A stretch of DNA of 64,000 nt, from contig NZ_JQGJ02000010.1 of assembly GCF_000802155.2 (NCBI RefSeq), positions 124,001-188,000 on the forward strand, given 5' to 3'. Below, piece after piece: positions 43,951 to 52,698 of the stretch. Every line of letters begins with the position of its first letter. The stretch's first letter is position 1. The position numbers and the translations under genes were made by a program. The DNA comes from Pseudomonas frederiksbergensis (GTDB taxonomy: Bacteria > Pseudomonadota > Gammaproteobacteria > Pseudomonadales > Pseudomonadaceae). The notes beneath the pieces were generated by a model, which saw only the letters and a program-made list of their open reading frames with translations, was not told the origin of the DNA and did not search any database.

Positions 43951-45104
43951 TGACGGTGCTGTTCTGGCTCATGGCCCTGGCGCTGTTTGCCGTGGCGACG
44001 CTGACCGGGCGCCGCTTCGGGCTGATCCCGATCGTCAGCCAGTTGCTGCTGGCAACGTTCGGCCTGCCCTTGCTGATGTATTTCTGGATCGAACCGGGCT
44101 GGCACCTCAGCGGTGCGCAACTGGTCTCGCCCGTGTGGCTGAAGCACCTCTACAGCCTCGCATTCGCCCTTTTGCTGGGGCACATCCTCAGCGATGTGAT
44201 CGACCTGCGCCTGGACCGCCAGAGCGTGAAGATCGCCCTGCCAAGCTTTGGCGTACCGTTTGCCTGCGGCTTGGCGACCGCGTTCTGGCTGCTGCCAACT
44301 CAACCTTGGATCAGCTCGCTGGCGGTTGGGCTGTTGTTCGCGATCACGGCGATACCGGTGCTGTACCTGTATCTGCGCCACATTGCCTATCCGCCCGCCG
44401 CGACCCGGCGGCTGGTGCAAACGGCAATCCTGATCGACCTGATCTGCTGGAGCCTGTTCGCCCTGGCCCAGGGCAGCCTGCACCTGGGCAGCCTGTTGCT
44501 GCCACTGGCCGGCGCCTGCGTGCCGTTGCTGCTACGGCTGGCTGGCCTGCGCCAGCCCTTGCTGCACAGCGGCCTGTTCTTTGCCCTGCTGGTGGTGGCC
44601 GAGCATTACCGGCTCAATGCACTCATCGCCGGCATCGGCTACCTGCTGTGCATGGCCGCGCTCAAGGTACCGTTGGTATTGCCCCTCGGCACCGAGTGGA
44701 TGAACCGGTTGCAGACCTACCTGGCCATCCCGTTGATCCTGACGTTCGGTATCGTGCAGATCAACGTGCACAGCGCCATGGACAGCCTTGGCTGGGTCCA
44801 GCTGGCGGCGTTGCTGCTGTTGCCTATTGCCAGCAAGCTCCTTGGCAACTGGCTGGGGCTCGGTTGGGCGGGGGCGTCCTTCGCTGGCGCCAGCCGCTTG
44901 CGCGAAAGTATCTTGCTGAATATTCGCGGCTTGAGTGAAATCGTCTTCCTCAATCTGTTGCTGCAACAACAACTCATCAGCCCGGCGCTGTACTTCGCGC
45001 TGATGCTGATGGGTCTGATCGCCACATTGCTGCCGGCCCTGGCCGGTTTTCACCGTATTCCTTCGCATGCCGTCCCGGCCAGGAGCCCCCGTGCCAACAG
45101 TTGA
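43947..45104 (+). CDS. CPA-type cation/proton antiporter-like membrane protein
   Basis: 385 aa with about 11-12 helices from the first residues (MTVLFWLMALALFAVATLTG). The organisation and segments such as GLATAFWLLPTQPWISSLAVG, FAITAIPVLYLYLRH and SRLRESILLNIRGLSEIVFL resemble the membrane core of CPA2 antiporters without a C-terminal RCK domain. ATGATG at 43947 overlaps the MMPL stop. A role in powering or balancing export is speculative. The frame is open back to 42822, but that part is antisense-like sequence within the MMPL gene. Confidence 0.75.
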   Translation: MMTVLFWLMALALFAVATLTGRRFGLIPIVSQLLLATFGLPLLMYFWIEPGWHLSGAQLVSPVWLKHLYSLAFALLLGHILSDVIDLRLDRQSVKIALPSFGVPFACGLATAFWLLPTQPWISSLAVGLLFAITAIPVLYLYLRHIAYPPAATRRLVQTAILIDLICWSLFALAQGSLHLGSLLLPLAGACVPLLLRLAGLRQPLLHSGLFFALLVVAEHYRLNALIAGIGYLLCMAALKVPLVLPLGTEWMNRLQTYLAIPLILTFGIVQINVHSAMDSLGWVQLAALLLLPIASKLLGNWLGLGWAGASFAGASRLRESILLNIRGLSEIVFLNLLLQQQLISPALYFALMLMGLIATLLPALAGFHRIPSHAVPARSPRANS

Positions 45105-46350
45105 AATGGAACGTCGACAGGTCGTCATCATTGGCGCAGGCCCCTCCGGCGCGATCGCCGCCGCGCTGCTCAAGCGCAAGGGCCACGATGTATTGGTCAT
45201 CGAGCGCCAGCATTTCCCACGGTTCTCCATCGGCGAGAGCCTGTTGTCCCATTGCCTGGATTTCGTCGAAGAAGCCGGCATGCTCGACGCGGTCAACGCC
45301 GCCGGCTTCCAGCGCAAGAACGGCGCGGCATTCGCCTGGGGCGAGCGCTACAGCGCCTTCGATTTCGGCGACACCTTCAGCGAAGGCAAGCCCACCACGT
45401 TCCAGGTCCAGCGCGCCGACTTCGACAAGTTGCTCGCCGACCAAGCGGCCCTGCAGGGAGTGGAAATCCGCTACGGCCAGGCCATTGCCAACGCTGATTT
45501 CTCCCTCGCCAAGCCGCAACTGGGCGTGCAGCGCGAAGACGGCAGCGAGTACCGGCTCGAGGCCGATTTCGTTCTCGACGCCAGCGGCTACGGCCGGGTC
45601 CTGCCACGCCTGCTGGACCTTGAGGCGCCGTCGAATTTCCCGGTGCGCCAAGCAGTGTTCACCCACATCGAAGACCGCATCGAGAACCCGGCATTCGATC
45701 GCGAGAAAATCCTCATCACGACCCATCCGACGAAGCGCGACGTGTGGTTCTGGACCATCCCCTTCAGCGGCGGCCGTTGTTCTGTAGGCGTGGTCGCGGC
45801 AGCCGAGCATTTCGAGGGTCGCACCGATGACCTCGACGCCTGCCTGCGCAGCTTCATCGACGAAACGCCAAGCCTGGCCGGCGTGCTGGACAATGCCCTG
45901 TGGGACACCCCGGCGCGGACCATCGGCGGCTACTCGGCCAACGTCAAGACTTTGCATGGCCCCGGCTTCGCCCTGCTGGGCAACGCTGCGGAATTCCTCG
46001 ACCCGGTGTTCTCGTCCGGCGTGACCATCGCCATGCGCTCGGCGAGCATGGCCGCCGGGGTGCTGCATCGTCAGCTATCAGGCGAGCAGGTAGATTGGCA
46101 AAGCGAATTCGCCGAGCCACTCAAGCGCGGCGTCGACACGTTCCGCTGCTACGTCGAAGGCTGGTACGCCGGCACGTTCCAGGATGTGATTTTCTACACC
46201 GAAGGTTCCGCCGACATCCGCCGCATGATCAGTTCGATCCTCGCCGGCTACGCCTGGGACCAGCGCAACCCCTTCGTCAGCGAACCCAAGCGGCGCCTGC
46301 GCATGCTCTCGGAAATCTGCGCGAACACAGCGCCGAGTCAGCAAACATGA
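45091..46350 (+). CDS. FAD-dependent halogenase-like oxidoreductase
   Basis: 419 aa from GTG 45091 (AGGAG 5 nt upstream); ATG 45106 is the alternative. The FAD-binding GAGPSG motif is near residue 16. The flavin-dependent halogenase signature WxWxIP is present as W219-F-W-T-I-P224. A lysine at about residue 76 (FQRKNGAAFAWG) sits where halogenases carry their catalytic Lys. Either a true halogenase, as the brominated xanthomonadins would require, or a related flavin dehydrogenase. It overlaps the antiporter gene by 14 bp and the methyltransferase gene by 4 bp. Confidence 0.8.
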   Translation: MPTVEMERRQVVIIGAGPSGAIAAALLKRKGHDVLVIERQHFPRFSIGESLLSHCLDFVEEAGMLDAVNAAGFQRKNGAAFAWGERYSAFDFGDTFSEGKPTTFQVQRADFDKLLADQAALQGVEIRYGQAIANADFSLAKPQLGVQREDGSEYRLEADFVLDASGYGRVLPRLLDLEAPSNFPVRQAVFTHIEDRIENPAFDREKILITTHPTKRDVWFWTIPFSGGRCSVGVVAAAEHFEGRTDDLDACLRSFIDETPSLAGVLDNALWDTPARTIGGYSANVKTLHGPGFALLGNAAEFLDPVFSSGVTIAMRSASMAAGVLHRQLSGEQVDWQSEFAEPLKRGVDTFRCYVEGWYAGTFQDVIFYTEGSADIRRMISSILAGYAWDQRNPFVSEPKRRLRMLSEICANTAPSQQT

Positions 46351-47072
46351 GCTACCTGAGCGACGACTACGTCGAAGAAACCCGGTTCGGTTTCTGGTTC
46401 CTGCGCAGTCACACCTGGCAGCATCATGTGCTGCGCGTGGCGATCAAGGACCTGCGCGGCCTGTTCAGCGCCGCGCCGCCGGCAAACCCTGTGCTGCTGG
46501 ATGCCGGCTGCGGCCAGGGCAAGTCGTTCCAGTATTTGCGCCAGGTGTTCGCGCCGCAACGCCTGATCGGCGTGGACGCAGACCCGCACAGCCTGGAACT
46601 GAGCGCCGAAGAAGCAGCCCGCCAGGACATGACGGTGGAACTGGTCGGCAGCGACTGCGCAACCTTGTCCGTGCCCGATGCCAGCGTCGACCTGCTGTTC
46701 TGCCACCAGACCTTTCATCACCTGGTGGAACAGGAAAAAGCCCTCGCCGAGTTCCATCGCGTGCTCAAGCCCGGCGGCTACCTGTTGTTCGCTGAATCCA
46801 CCGAGGCCTACATCGACACCTGGGTGATCCGCTGGCTGTTTCGCCACCCGATGCACGTGCAGAAAAGTGCCGCGCAGTACTTGGCGATGATCCGCAACCA
46901 AGGGTTCCTGTTCGAGGACCGCAACGTGTCCTACCCGTACCTGTGGTGGAGCCGCGCCAAAGACTTCGGCCTGCTGGAACGCTGGGGCCTGCGTCGGCCC
47001 AAGCCGTTTGGCGAGCGCGAGGAAACCCTGGTCAACGTGGTGGCGCGCAAGCCGCTCGAAGGGGGCGCCTGA
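46347..47072 (+). CDS. SAM-dependent methyltransferase
   Basis: 241 aa, class I fold. Motif I is LLDAGCGQGKSFQYL, with GVDADPHSLELS as motif II and DLLFCHQTFHHL as motif IV. It could methylate the aryl head group or ring hydroxyl of the polyene. The start overlaps the flavoprotein stop (ATGA) and its stop overlaps the next start. Confidence 0.85.
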   Translation: MSYLSDDYVEETRFGFWFLRSHTWQHHVLRVAIKDLRGLFSAAPPANPVLLDAGCGQGKSFQYLRQVFAPQRLIGVDADPHSLELSAEEAARQDMTVELVGSDCATLSVPDASVDLLFCHQTFHHLVEQEKALAEFHRVLKPGGYLLFAESTEAYIDTWVIRWLFRHPMHVQKSAAQYLAMIRNQGFLFEDRNVSYPYLWWSRAKDFGLLERWGLRRPKPFGEREETLVNVVARKPLEGGA

Positions 47073-47554
47073 TGTTCCGGGCCCTGCTTATCGGCTTTAC
47101 ACTGCTGCTCAGCGCCTGCGCCAGCCAGGCACCGCTGCCCGAGCCTATGCCGACCCTGGCGCTGCCGCTGCAATTGCACATCGAGCGGCAACTGGCCGGC
47201 CAGCGCCAGGATTGGCTGTTGGTGATCCAGCGTGAAAGCACCGGGATCCGCTGGTCGATGATGGACCCGCTGGGCATTCCCCTGGCGCGCCAGCGCCTGG
47301 TCGATGGCCAATGGCAGGCCGACGGCCTGTTGCCGCCCAATGCCGAGGCGCGGGAATTGTTCGCGGCGCTGTTGTTCGCCTTGACCCCGGAAACGGAGCT
47401 TGTCGGCCGCTACCCCGTCGCCCGGCAACACGGCGTTGAACGCGTCCTCGATATGCGCTGGCAGGTGCGCTACAAACGACCTCTGGACTTTGAATTGCGC
47501 CTGCCGCAAGGCCCGAACTACCGCATCACACCGCTGACCGAGAGCGCACCATGA
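47072..47554 (+). CDS. DUF3261 outer-membrane lipoprotein of aryl polyene clusters
   Basis: 160 aa. Signal peptide with lipobox LSAC (around residue 14), then a LolB-like beta-rich sequence (LHIERQLAGQRQDWLLVIQR). It probably receives the product at the outer membrane after the LolA-like carrier. TGATG overlap with the preceding gene. Confidence 0.82.
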   Translation: MFRALLIGFTLLLSACASQAPLPEPMPTLALPLQLHIERQLAGQRQDWLLVIQRESTGIRWSMMDPLGIPLARQRLVDGQWQADGLLPPNAEARELFAALLFALTPETELVGRYPVARQHGVERVLDMRWQVRYKRPLDFELRLPQGPNYRITPLTESAP

Positions 47555-48747
47555 CCGCTTATCTGAACGCCCTCGGGGTCATCTGCTCCCTGGGCCGGGA
47601 CAAACAAAACGTCGCGCGCAACCTGTTTGCCGGCGATTGCTCGGGCGTGCGCGTCGAAGCCGGCTGGGTGGCCGAGCGGGCATTGCCGGTGGCTTCGGCA
47701 AGGGGTGATCTGCCAACCATCCCCGAGGCGCTGGTGGCGCAACGCAGCCGCAACAATCAGCTTTTGCTCGACGCCGGATTGCAGATACGTGCCGACATCG
47801 ATCAAGCCATCAAGGCTTACGGCCCCACGCGCATCGGCGTCGTCCTGGGCACCAGCACGTCGGGCATCGACGAGGCCAGCCAGGGCATCGCCCATTACCT
47901 GCGCGAGCAACGGTTCCCCGAAGGCTACGATTACCAACAGCAGGAACTCAGCGCGCCGGCCAATTTCCTCTCCGACTGGCTTGGCTTGAGCGGCCCTTCC
48001 TACGTGATCTCGACCGCCTGCACCTCCAGCGCGCGAGCCTTGATGAGTGCCCGTCGCCTGCTGGACCTGGACCTGTGCGATGCAGTGCTTTGCGGTGGCG
48101 TAGACAGTTTGTGCAAGCTGACCCTCAATGGCTTCTGCGCCCTGGAAGCGGTGTCGAGCGAGCGCTGCAACCCGTTTTCGGTGAACCGCAGCGGCATCAA
48201 CATCGGCGAAGCGGCGGTGCTGTTTCTCATGAGCAAGACGCCAGGCGACGGCCACTCGATTGCCCTGCTGGGTGGCGGTGCCAGCTCCGACGCCCATCAC
48301 ATTTCCGCGCCGGAACCCAGCGGTCGCGGCGCCCGTCAGGCGATGGAAAAAGCCTTGCGCTGCGCTGGCCTGGACGCCAGCCAGATCGACTACCTGAACC
48401 TGCACGGCACCGCCACGCAACATAACGACGCCATGGAAAGCCATGCGGTGGCCGGATTGTTTCCGGCGGGGGTGCCTTGCTCGTCCACCAAGCCCATGAC
48501 CGGCCACACGCTTGGCGCGGCAGGCGCGCTGGAGGCGGCGTTTTGCTGGCTGGCCCTGAGCGCGGAAAACCCCAGCCACGCCTTGCCACCGCACGTCTGG
48601 GACGGCCAGGCCGATCCCGAACTGCCGGCGCTGAACTGGATCGATAGCCGCGCCCGCCTGAACCCGACCTTCCCCCGTCGCTTGATGAGCAACTCGTTTG
48701 CCTTCGGCGGCAACAACGTCAGCCTCATTATCGGAGACGCCCAATGA
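47551..48747 (+). CDS. apeO: Beta-ketoacyl-ACP synthase (ApeO-like)
   Basis: 398 aa, thiolase fold with an intact triad: Cys157 in VISTACTSSARAL, His in LNLHGTATQHNDAME and His in STKPMTGHTLGAAGALEAAF. Together with the short KS-like protein at 33038 it would form the KS/chain-length-factor pair that extends the polyene. It starts the apeOPQR-ordered block. Confidence 0.87.
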   Translation: MTAYLNALGVICSLGRDKQNVARNLFAGDCSGVRVEAGWVAERALPVASARGDLPTIPEALVAQRSRNNQLLLDAGLQIRADIDQAIKAYGPTRIGVVLGTSTSGIDEASQGIAHYLREQRFPEGYDYQQQELSAPANFLSDWLGLSGPSYVISTACTSSARALMSARRLLDLDLCDAVLCGGVDSLCKLTLNGFCALEAVSSERCNPFSVNRSGINIGEAAVLFLMSKTPGDGHSIALLGGGASSDAHHISAPEPSGRGARQAMEKALRCAGLDASQIDYLNLHGTATQHNDAMESHAVAGLFPAGVPCSSTKPMTGHTLGAAGALEAAFCWLALSAENPSHALPPHVWDGQADPELPALNWIDSRARLNPTFPRRLMSNSFAFGGNNVSLIIGDAQ

Positions 48748-49211
48748 TCGACTGGCCGCTCGCCGAACTGCTGCCCCACGCAGGCGACATGATTCTTATC
48801 GACCGGATCGTGAGCTTCGATGACGAGCAGATCCATACCCTGGCCATGGTCAAGCCGGGCGGGTTGTTCAACCGTGAAGACGGCGCCCTGCCGGCCTGGG
48901 TCGGCATCGAGTTGATGGCCCAGAGCGTCGCGGCGTTCGCCGGATGTCATGCCCGCCGACGCGGCGATGCCGTGGAGCTGGGCTTTTTGCTTGGAACGCG
49001 CAAGTTCGAATGCAATGTCGAACATTTCCCCCTCGGCACCGAACTGGCCATCCATGGCGTGCGCTCCCTGGAAGACGACAACGGCATGGGTGTGTTCGAA
49101 TGTCATATCCAGGCGCCCGGCATCCATGTCACCGCACGACTGAACGTGTTCCGTCCGCCCCATGCTGCCCAGTACCTCAATGAACCCCCTGCAACAGGAA
49201 CCCAGCCATGA
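48744..49211 (+). CDS. apeP: Hot-dog dehydratase ApeP
   Basis: 155 aa single hot-dog domain resembling 3-hydroxyacyl-ACP dehydratase subunits. It begins WPLAELLPHAGDMILIDRI, the conserved start of this family. It probably acts with the hot-dog domain at the C-terminus of the ligase fusion (35581-37263), as ApeI and ApeP form a heteromeric dehydratase. 4-bp overlaps on both sides. Confidence 0.85.
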   Translation: MIDWPLAELLPHAGDMILIDRIVSFDDEQIHTLAMVKPGGLFNREDGALPAWVGIELMAQSVAAFAGCHARRRGDAVELGFLLGTRKFECNVEHFPLGTELAIHGVRSLEDDNGMGVFECHIQAPGIHVTARLNVFRPPHAAQYLNEPPATGTQP

Positions 49212-49936
49212 CTGAATCCGTACTGGTCACCGGCTCCAGCCGTGGCATCGGCCGCGCCATCGCCTTGCGTTTGGCCCAGGCCGGGCACGACATTGTCTTG
49301 CACTGCCGTAGCGGACGCGCCGAGGCCGAAGCCGTCCAGGCAGAAGTCCAGGCCCTGGGCCGCAACGCCCGGGTGCTGCAATTCGACGTGTCCGACCGCG
49401 CCGCCTGCAGAGCCGCTCTGGAAGCTGATGTCGAAACCCACGGCGCTTACTACGGTGTGGTGCTCAACGCCGGCCTGACCCGCGACGGCGCCTTCCCGGC
49501 GTTGAGTGAAGACGACTGGGACAGCGTGTTGCGCACCAACCTCGACGGTTTCTACAACGTGCTGCACCCGGTGATGATGCCGATGATCCGGCGCCGCGCC
49601 GCTGGACGAATCGTCTGCATCACCTCGGTTTCCGGCCTGATCGGCAACCGTGGCCAGGTCAACTACAGCGCCTCGAAAGCGGGCCTCATCGGCGCGGCCA
49701 AGGCGTTGGCCATCGAGCTGGGCAAGCGCAAGATCACCGTGAACTGCGTCGCGCCGGGGTTGATCGACACCGCCATGCTCGATGAAAACGTGCCCGTGGA
49801 AGAATTGATGAAAATGATCCCCGCCCAGCGCATGGGCACCCCGGAAGAAGTCGCCAGCGCGGTGAACTTCCTGATGTCCGCCGAAGCTGGCTACATCACC
49901 CGGCAAGTGCTGGCCGTCAACGGAGGCTTGTGCTGA
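49208..49936 (+). CDS. apeQ: 3-oxoacyl-ACP reductase ApeQ (FabG type)
   Basis: 242 aa short-chain dehydrogenase. NADPH motif TGSSRGIGRAIA, structural NAG in LNAGLTRDG, catalytic Ser in ITSVSG, Tyr153 and Lys157 in YSASKAG. It reduces the beta-keto group during each elongation round. Confidence 0.9.
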   Translation: MTESVLVTGSSRGIGRAIALRLAQAGHDIVLHCRSGRAEAEAVQAEVQALGRNARVLQFDVSDRAACRAALEADVETHGAYYGVVLNAGLTRDGAFPALSEDDWDSVLRTNLDGFYNVLHPVMMPMIRRRAAGRIVCITSVSGLIGNRGQVNYSASKAGLIGAAKALAIELGKRKITVNCVAPGLIDTAMLDENVPVEELMKMIPAQRMGTPEEVASAVNFLMSAEAGYITRQVLAVNGGLC

Positions 49937-51162
49937 TGAAGCGCGTCGTCGTCACCGGCATGGCCGGCATCACCTCCATCGGCAGCGACTGGGAGACCAT
50001 CGCCGCCAACTTCGCCGCCAACCACAGCGGCATCCGGCGCATGGATGAGTGGGACCGTTTCACCGAACTGAACACCCGCCTGGCCGGGCCCATCGATGAC
50101 TTCCAGGTCCCCGCCCACTGGACGCGCAAGCAACTGCGCAGCATGGGCCGGGTCTCGCGCCTTGCCGTCGCCTCGGCGGAACAGGCCCTGGCCGATGCCG
50201 GCCTGCTGGGGGACCCGTCGATCAAGGACGGGCGCATGGGCGTCTCCTGCGGCTCGTCCACCGGCAGCACCGATGAGATCAAGGCCTTCGGCAACATGCT
50301 GCTCAACAGCGTGGCCGAAGGGTTGAACGCCAACTCCTATGTACGGATGATGCCCCACACCACGGCGGCCAATATCAGCATCTTCTTCGGGCTGACCGGA
50401 CGACTGATTCCCACGTCCAGCGCCTGTACCAGCGGCAGCCACGGCATCGGCTATGCCTACGAGGCAATCAAGTTCGGCCGCTTGCCGTTGATGCTCGCTG
50501 GCGGCGCGGAGGAACTGTGCCCGACCGAAGCGATGGTCTTCGACGCGCTCTACGCCACCAGCCTGAAAAACGATGCGCCGCAGACCAGCCCACGTCCTTA
50601 CGACAAGGGACGCGATGGCCTGGTGATCGGCGAAGGCGCCGGCATGCTGGTGCTCGAGGAACTGGAGCATGCCCTGGCCCGTGGTGCGCGGATCCACGCC
50701 GAGATCGTCGGTTTTGGCAGCAACGCCGACGGCCAGCACGCCACTCGCCCGGAGTTGAGCACCATGCGCCGGGCCATGGAACTGGCCTTGGAAGATGCCG
50801 GCCTCGAGCCGTCCGCCATTGGCTACGTCAACGGTCACGGCACGGCCACCGAACAGGGCGACATCGCCGAGACCCTGGCTACCAGCAGCCTGTTCGGCGA
50901 GCAGATGCCCATCAGCTCGCAAAAAAGCTTCCTCGGCCACACCCTGGGCGCCTGCGGTGCGCTGGAGTCCTGGTTCAGCATCGAAATGATGAACCGCGAA
51001 CTGTACGTGCACACCTGCAACCTCGATGAAGTCGACCCCGAATGCGGCAAACTCGATTACTTGCGCAACGAGTTTCGCGCGATGAGCAATGAGTACGTGA
51101 TGAACAACAACTTTGCCTTCGGTGGGGTCAACACCTCGCTGATCTTCCGCCGCTGGCATTGA
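49936..51162 (+). CDS. apeR: Beta-ketoacyl-ACP synthase (ApeR-like)
   Basis: 408 aa, FabF-like. Intact triad: Cys164 in SSACTSGSHGIGYAYEA, His in NGHGTATEQGD and His in KSFLGHTLGACGALES. Probably performs the first condensation with the aryl starter. ATG 49936 overlaps the apeQ stop and has GGAGG upstream; an in-frame GTG lies at 49930. Confidence 0.88.
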   Translation: MKRVVVTGMAGITSIGSDWETIAANFAANHSGIRRMDEWDRFTELNTRLAGPIDDFQVPAHWTRKQLRSMGRVSRLAVASAEQALADAGLLGDPSIKDGRMGVSCGSSTGSTDEIKAFGNMLLNSVAEGLNANSYVRMMPHTTAANISIFFGLTGRLIPTSSACTSGSHGIGYAYEAIKFGRLPLMLAGGAEELCPTEAMVFDALYATSLKNDAPQTSPRPYDKGRDGLVIGEGAGMLVLEELEHALARGARIHAEIVGFGSNADGQHATRPELSTMRRAMELALEDAGLEPSAIGYVNGHGTATEQGDIAETLATSSLFGEQMPISSQKSFLGHTLGACGALESWFSIEMMNRELYVHTCNLDEVDPECGKLDYLRNEFRAMSNEYVMNNNFAFGGVNTSLIFRRWH

Positions 51163-51190
51163 ACCCGTTAATCCCTTGGTCAAGGAGACC

Positions 51191-51640
51191 ATGATGCCGT
51201 TCAAGAAAATCGCCGTGACCGCCGCCCTGCTGCTCGGCACCCTGCCAAGCCTCAGCCAGGCCCGTGATACCGCGCTATTCCTGCCGTTCGACAAAGTGGT
51301 CGCCGAAGCCATCCGCACCGGCAAGATCGACGGCAGCGTGAAATTCTACCTGGCCGGCCACAAACCTGCCGGCAACGTCACGGTGGTCAGCCCGGGCGCG
51401 GTGACCAACAAGAAAACCAACGCCTTCAACAAGTCCGATGAAGCGGCCTGCGAGTGGGTGCTGCAATCAGCCCTGATCAGCCTGCACGAAGCCGCGAAGA
51501 ACGCCGGCGCCAACGCCGTCACGAACATCGTCAGCTTCTACAAGCGCAACGAGCGCAAGGACCCGACGACCTACGAATGCCACGCTGGGGCGATCATGGC
51601 GGGTGTTGCGTTGAAAGGGGATTTGGCGAAGGTGCAGTAG
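51191..51640 (+). CDS. Small exported protein at the end of the aryl polyene operon
   Basis: 149 aa. Signal peptide (1-23, ending SQARD). The mature part includes the compact motif AAKNAGANAVTNIVSFYKR, seen in YbjQ/DUF4156-like small secreted proteins. Homologues in Pseudomonas aryl polyene clusters are, from memory, often mislabelled excinuclease subunit; there is no ATPase motif. AAGGAG precedes ATG 51191. It follows apeR by 28 bp and is the likely last gene. Confidence 0.75.
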   Translation: MMPFKKIAVTAALLLGTLPSLSQARDTALFLPFDKVVAEAIRTGKIDGSVKFYLAGHKPAGNVTVVSPGAVTNKKTNAFNKSDEAACEWVLQSALISLHEAAKNAGANAVTNIVSFYKRNERKDPTTYECHAGAIMAGVALKGDLAKVQ

Positions 51641-51659
51641 TCGATTAATCATCAAACCA

Positions 51660-51735
51660 TTGTGGGAGGGAGGCCGGCAATTTCCCTGTGGCGAGGGAGC
51701 TGTCTCCCGCTGGGCTGCGCAGCAGTCCCACAACA
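51660..51735. repeat. REP-like palindrome / probable terminator of the aryl polyene operon
   Basis: TTGTGGGA at 51659 and TCCCACAA at about 51726 enclose further paired GGGAG/CTCCC blocks. It lies between the operon end and the convergent LysR gene. Confidence 0.6.
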
Positions 51736-51737
51736 AC

Positions 51738-52613
51738 CTAGTTGTCCCCTCCTTCGAACTCCCTCTCCAACATCGCCAAAAAGGCCTCCCTGGCCGGATG
51801 GCGTCCAGCGTTTTCATTCCAATAAAACAGATTGTCCACTCCCGCCAATTCCGGAAATTCGTACCCTGTCCAACCGGCCCCCTGGCGATACCGCTCATAA
51901 ATGCCCCTGGGAACGAGCGACACACCAGCCCCGGCACTGACACACCCGACGATAGCGCCATAGCTGGCGATGCTGGTGATCGGCTGCGCCTGCCCCTGGC
52001 GCAGCAGCCACTGCTCCAGTGCCAGGCGGTACGGACAACCGACAGGCCACATGAAAATCGCCAGGCCTTGCAAATCCGCCGCACTGCGCAGCGGACCAAG
52101 CGAATCGGCAGCAATGAGCACCAGATCCTCACGGTACATCACCGCTCGCTTGAGCCCGGGCCGCTCCACGTCAACCGCGACAATTGCGCCATCGAGCCGG
52201 TGATGCGAGATATCGTCCAGCAGCTGAGCCCAGGTCCCGGTGCTCAGCTCCAATGACACCTGCGGGAACTGCGCATGATATCTGGCCAACAACTGGGGCA
52301 GGCGCCCGGTGGCGCTGGACTCGATCGCGCCAATGCGCAACGGCCCACTCGGAGCGTTGGAGGGTGCGATTGCTCGGCGAGCCTCTTCCGCCAGGCTGAG
52401 GATTCTCGTCGCATATTCCAGGAATATTTGCCCCGCCGGGCTGATTCGCAACCCACGTCCCTCGCGGAAAAACAACGACGTGCCGAGCTCTCGCTCCAAC
52501 GACTTGAGGCGTGCAGTGATGTTGGACGGAACGCAGTGCAGCGTTTCAGCGGCGCGCGCGACGCTGCCGGTGTCGCAGACCGCTTTCAACATGCGCAGTT
52601 GGGACAGTTCCAT
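51738..52613 (-). CDS. LysR-family regulator divergent from an EamA exporter
   Basis: 291 aa. N-terminal winged helix (QLRMLKAVCDTGSVARAAET, then VPSNITARLKSLERELGT) and LysR substrate domain. 85 bp separate it from the divergent EamA gene, the classic layout for LysR control of a transporter. It resembles the group with VPSNI/TAR-x-K-x-LE helices that act on metabolite exporters. Confidence 0.85.
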   Translation of the reverse strand: MELSQLRMLKAVCDTGSVARAAETLHCVPSNITARLKSLERELGTSLFFREGRGLRISPAGQIFLEYATRILSLAEEARRAIAPSNAPSGPLRIGAIESSATGRLPQLLARYHAQFPQVSLELSTGTWAQLLDDISHHRLDGAIVAVDVERPGLKRAVMYREDLVLIAADSLGPLRSAADLQGLAIFMWPVGCPYRLALEQWLLRQGQAQPITSIASYGAIVGCVSAGAGVSLVPRGIYERYRQGAGWTGYEFPELAGVDNLFYWNENAGRHPAREAFLAMLEREFEGGDN

Positions 52614-52698
52614 TGCTCACCCAAAGTGAATGATTGGATGAGTTTAAGTCACTTGTGGTGATAGGCCACGTTTTCGATACTCCGAGGCAGGCACTTGG

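Noticed and set aside
33038..51640. Interpretation of the operon as ordinary fatty acid synthesis
   Set aside because: The combination of chain-length factor, MIO lyase, LolA, MMPL, DUF3261 and a starter ligase is diagnostic of an aryl polyene pathway.
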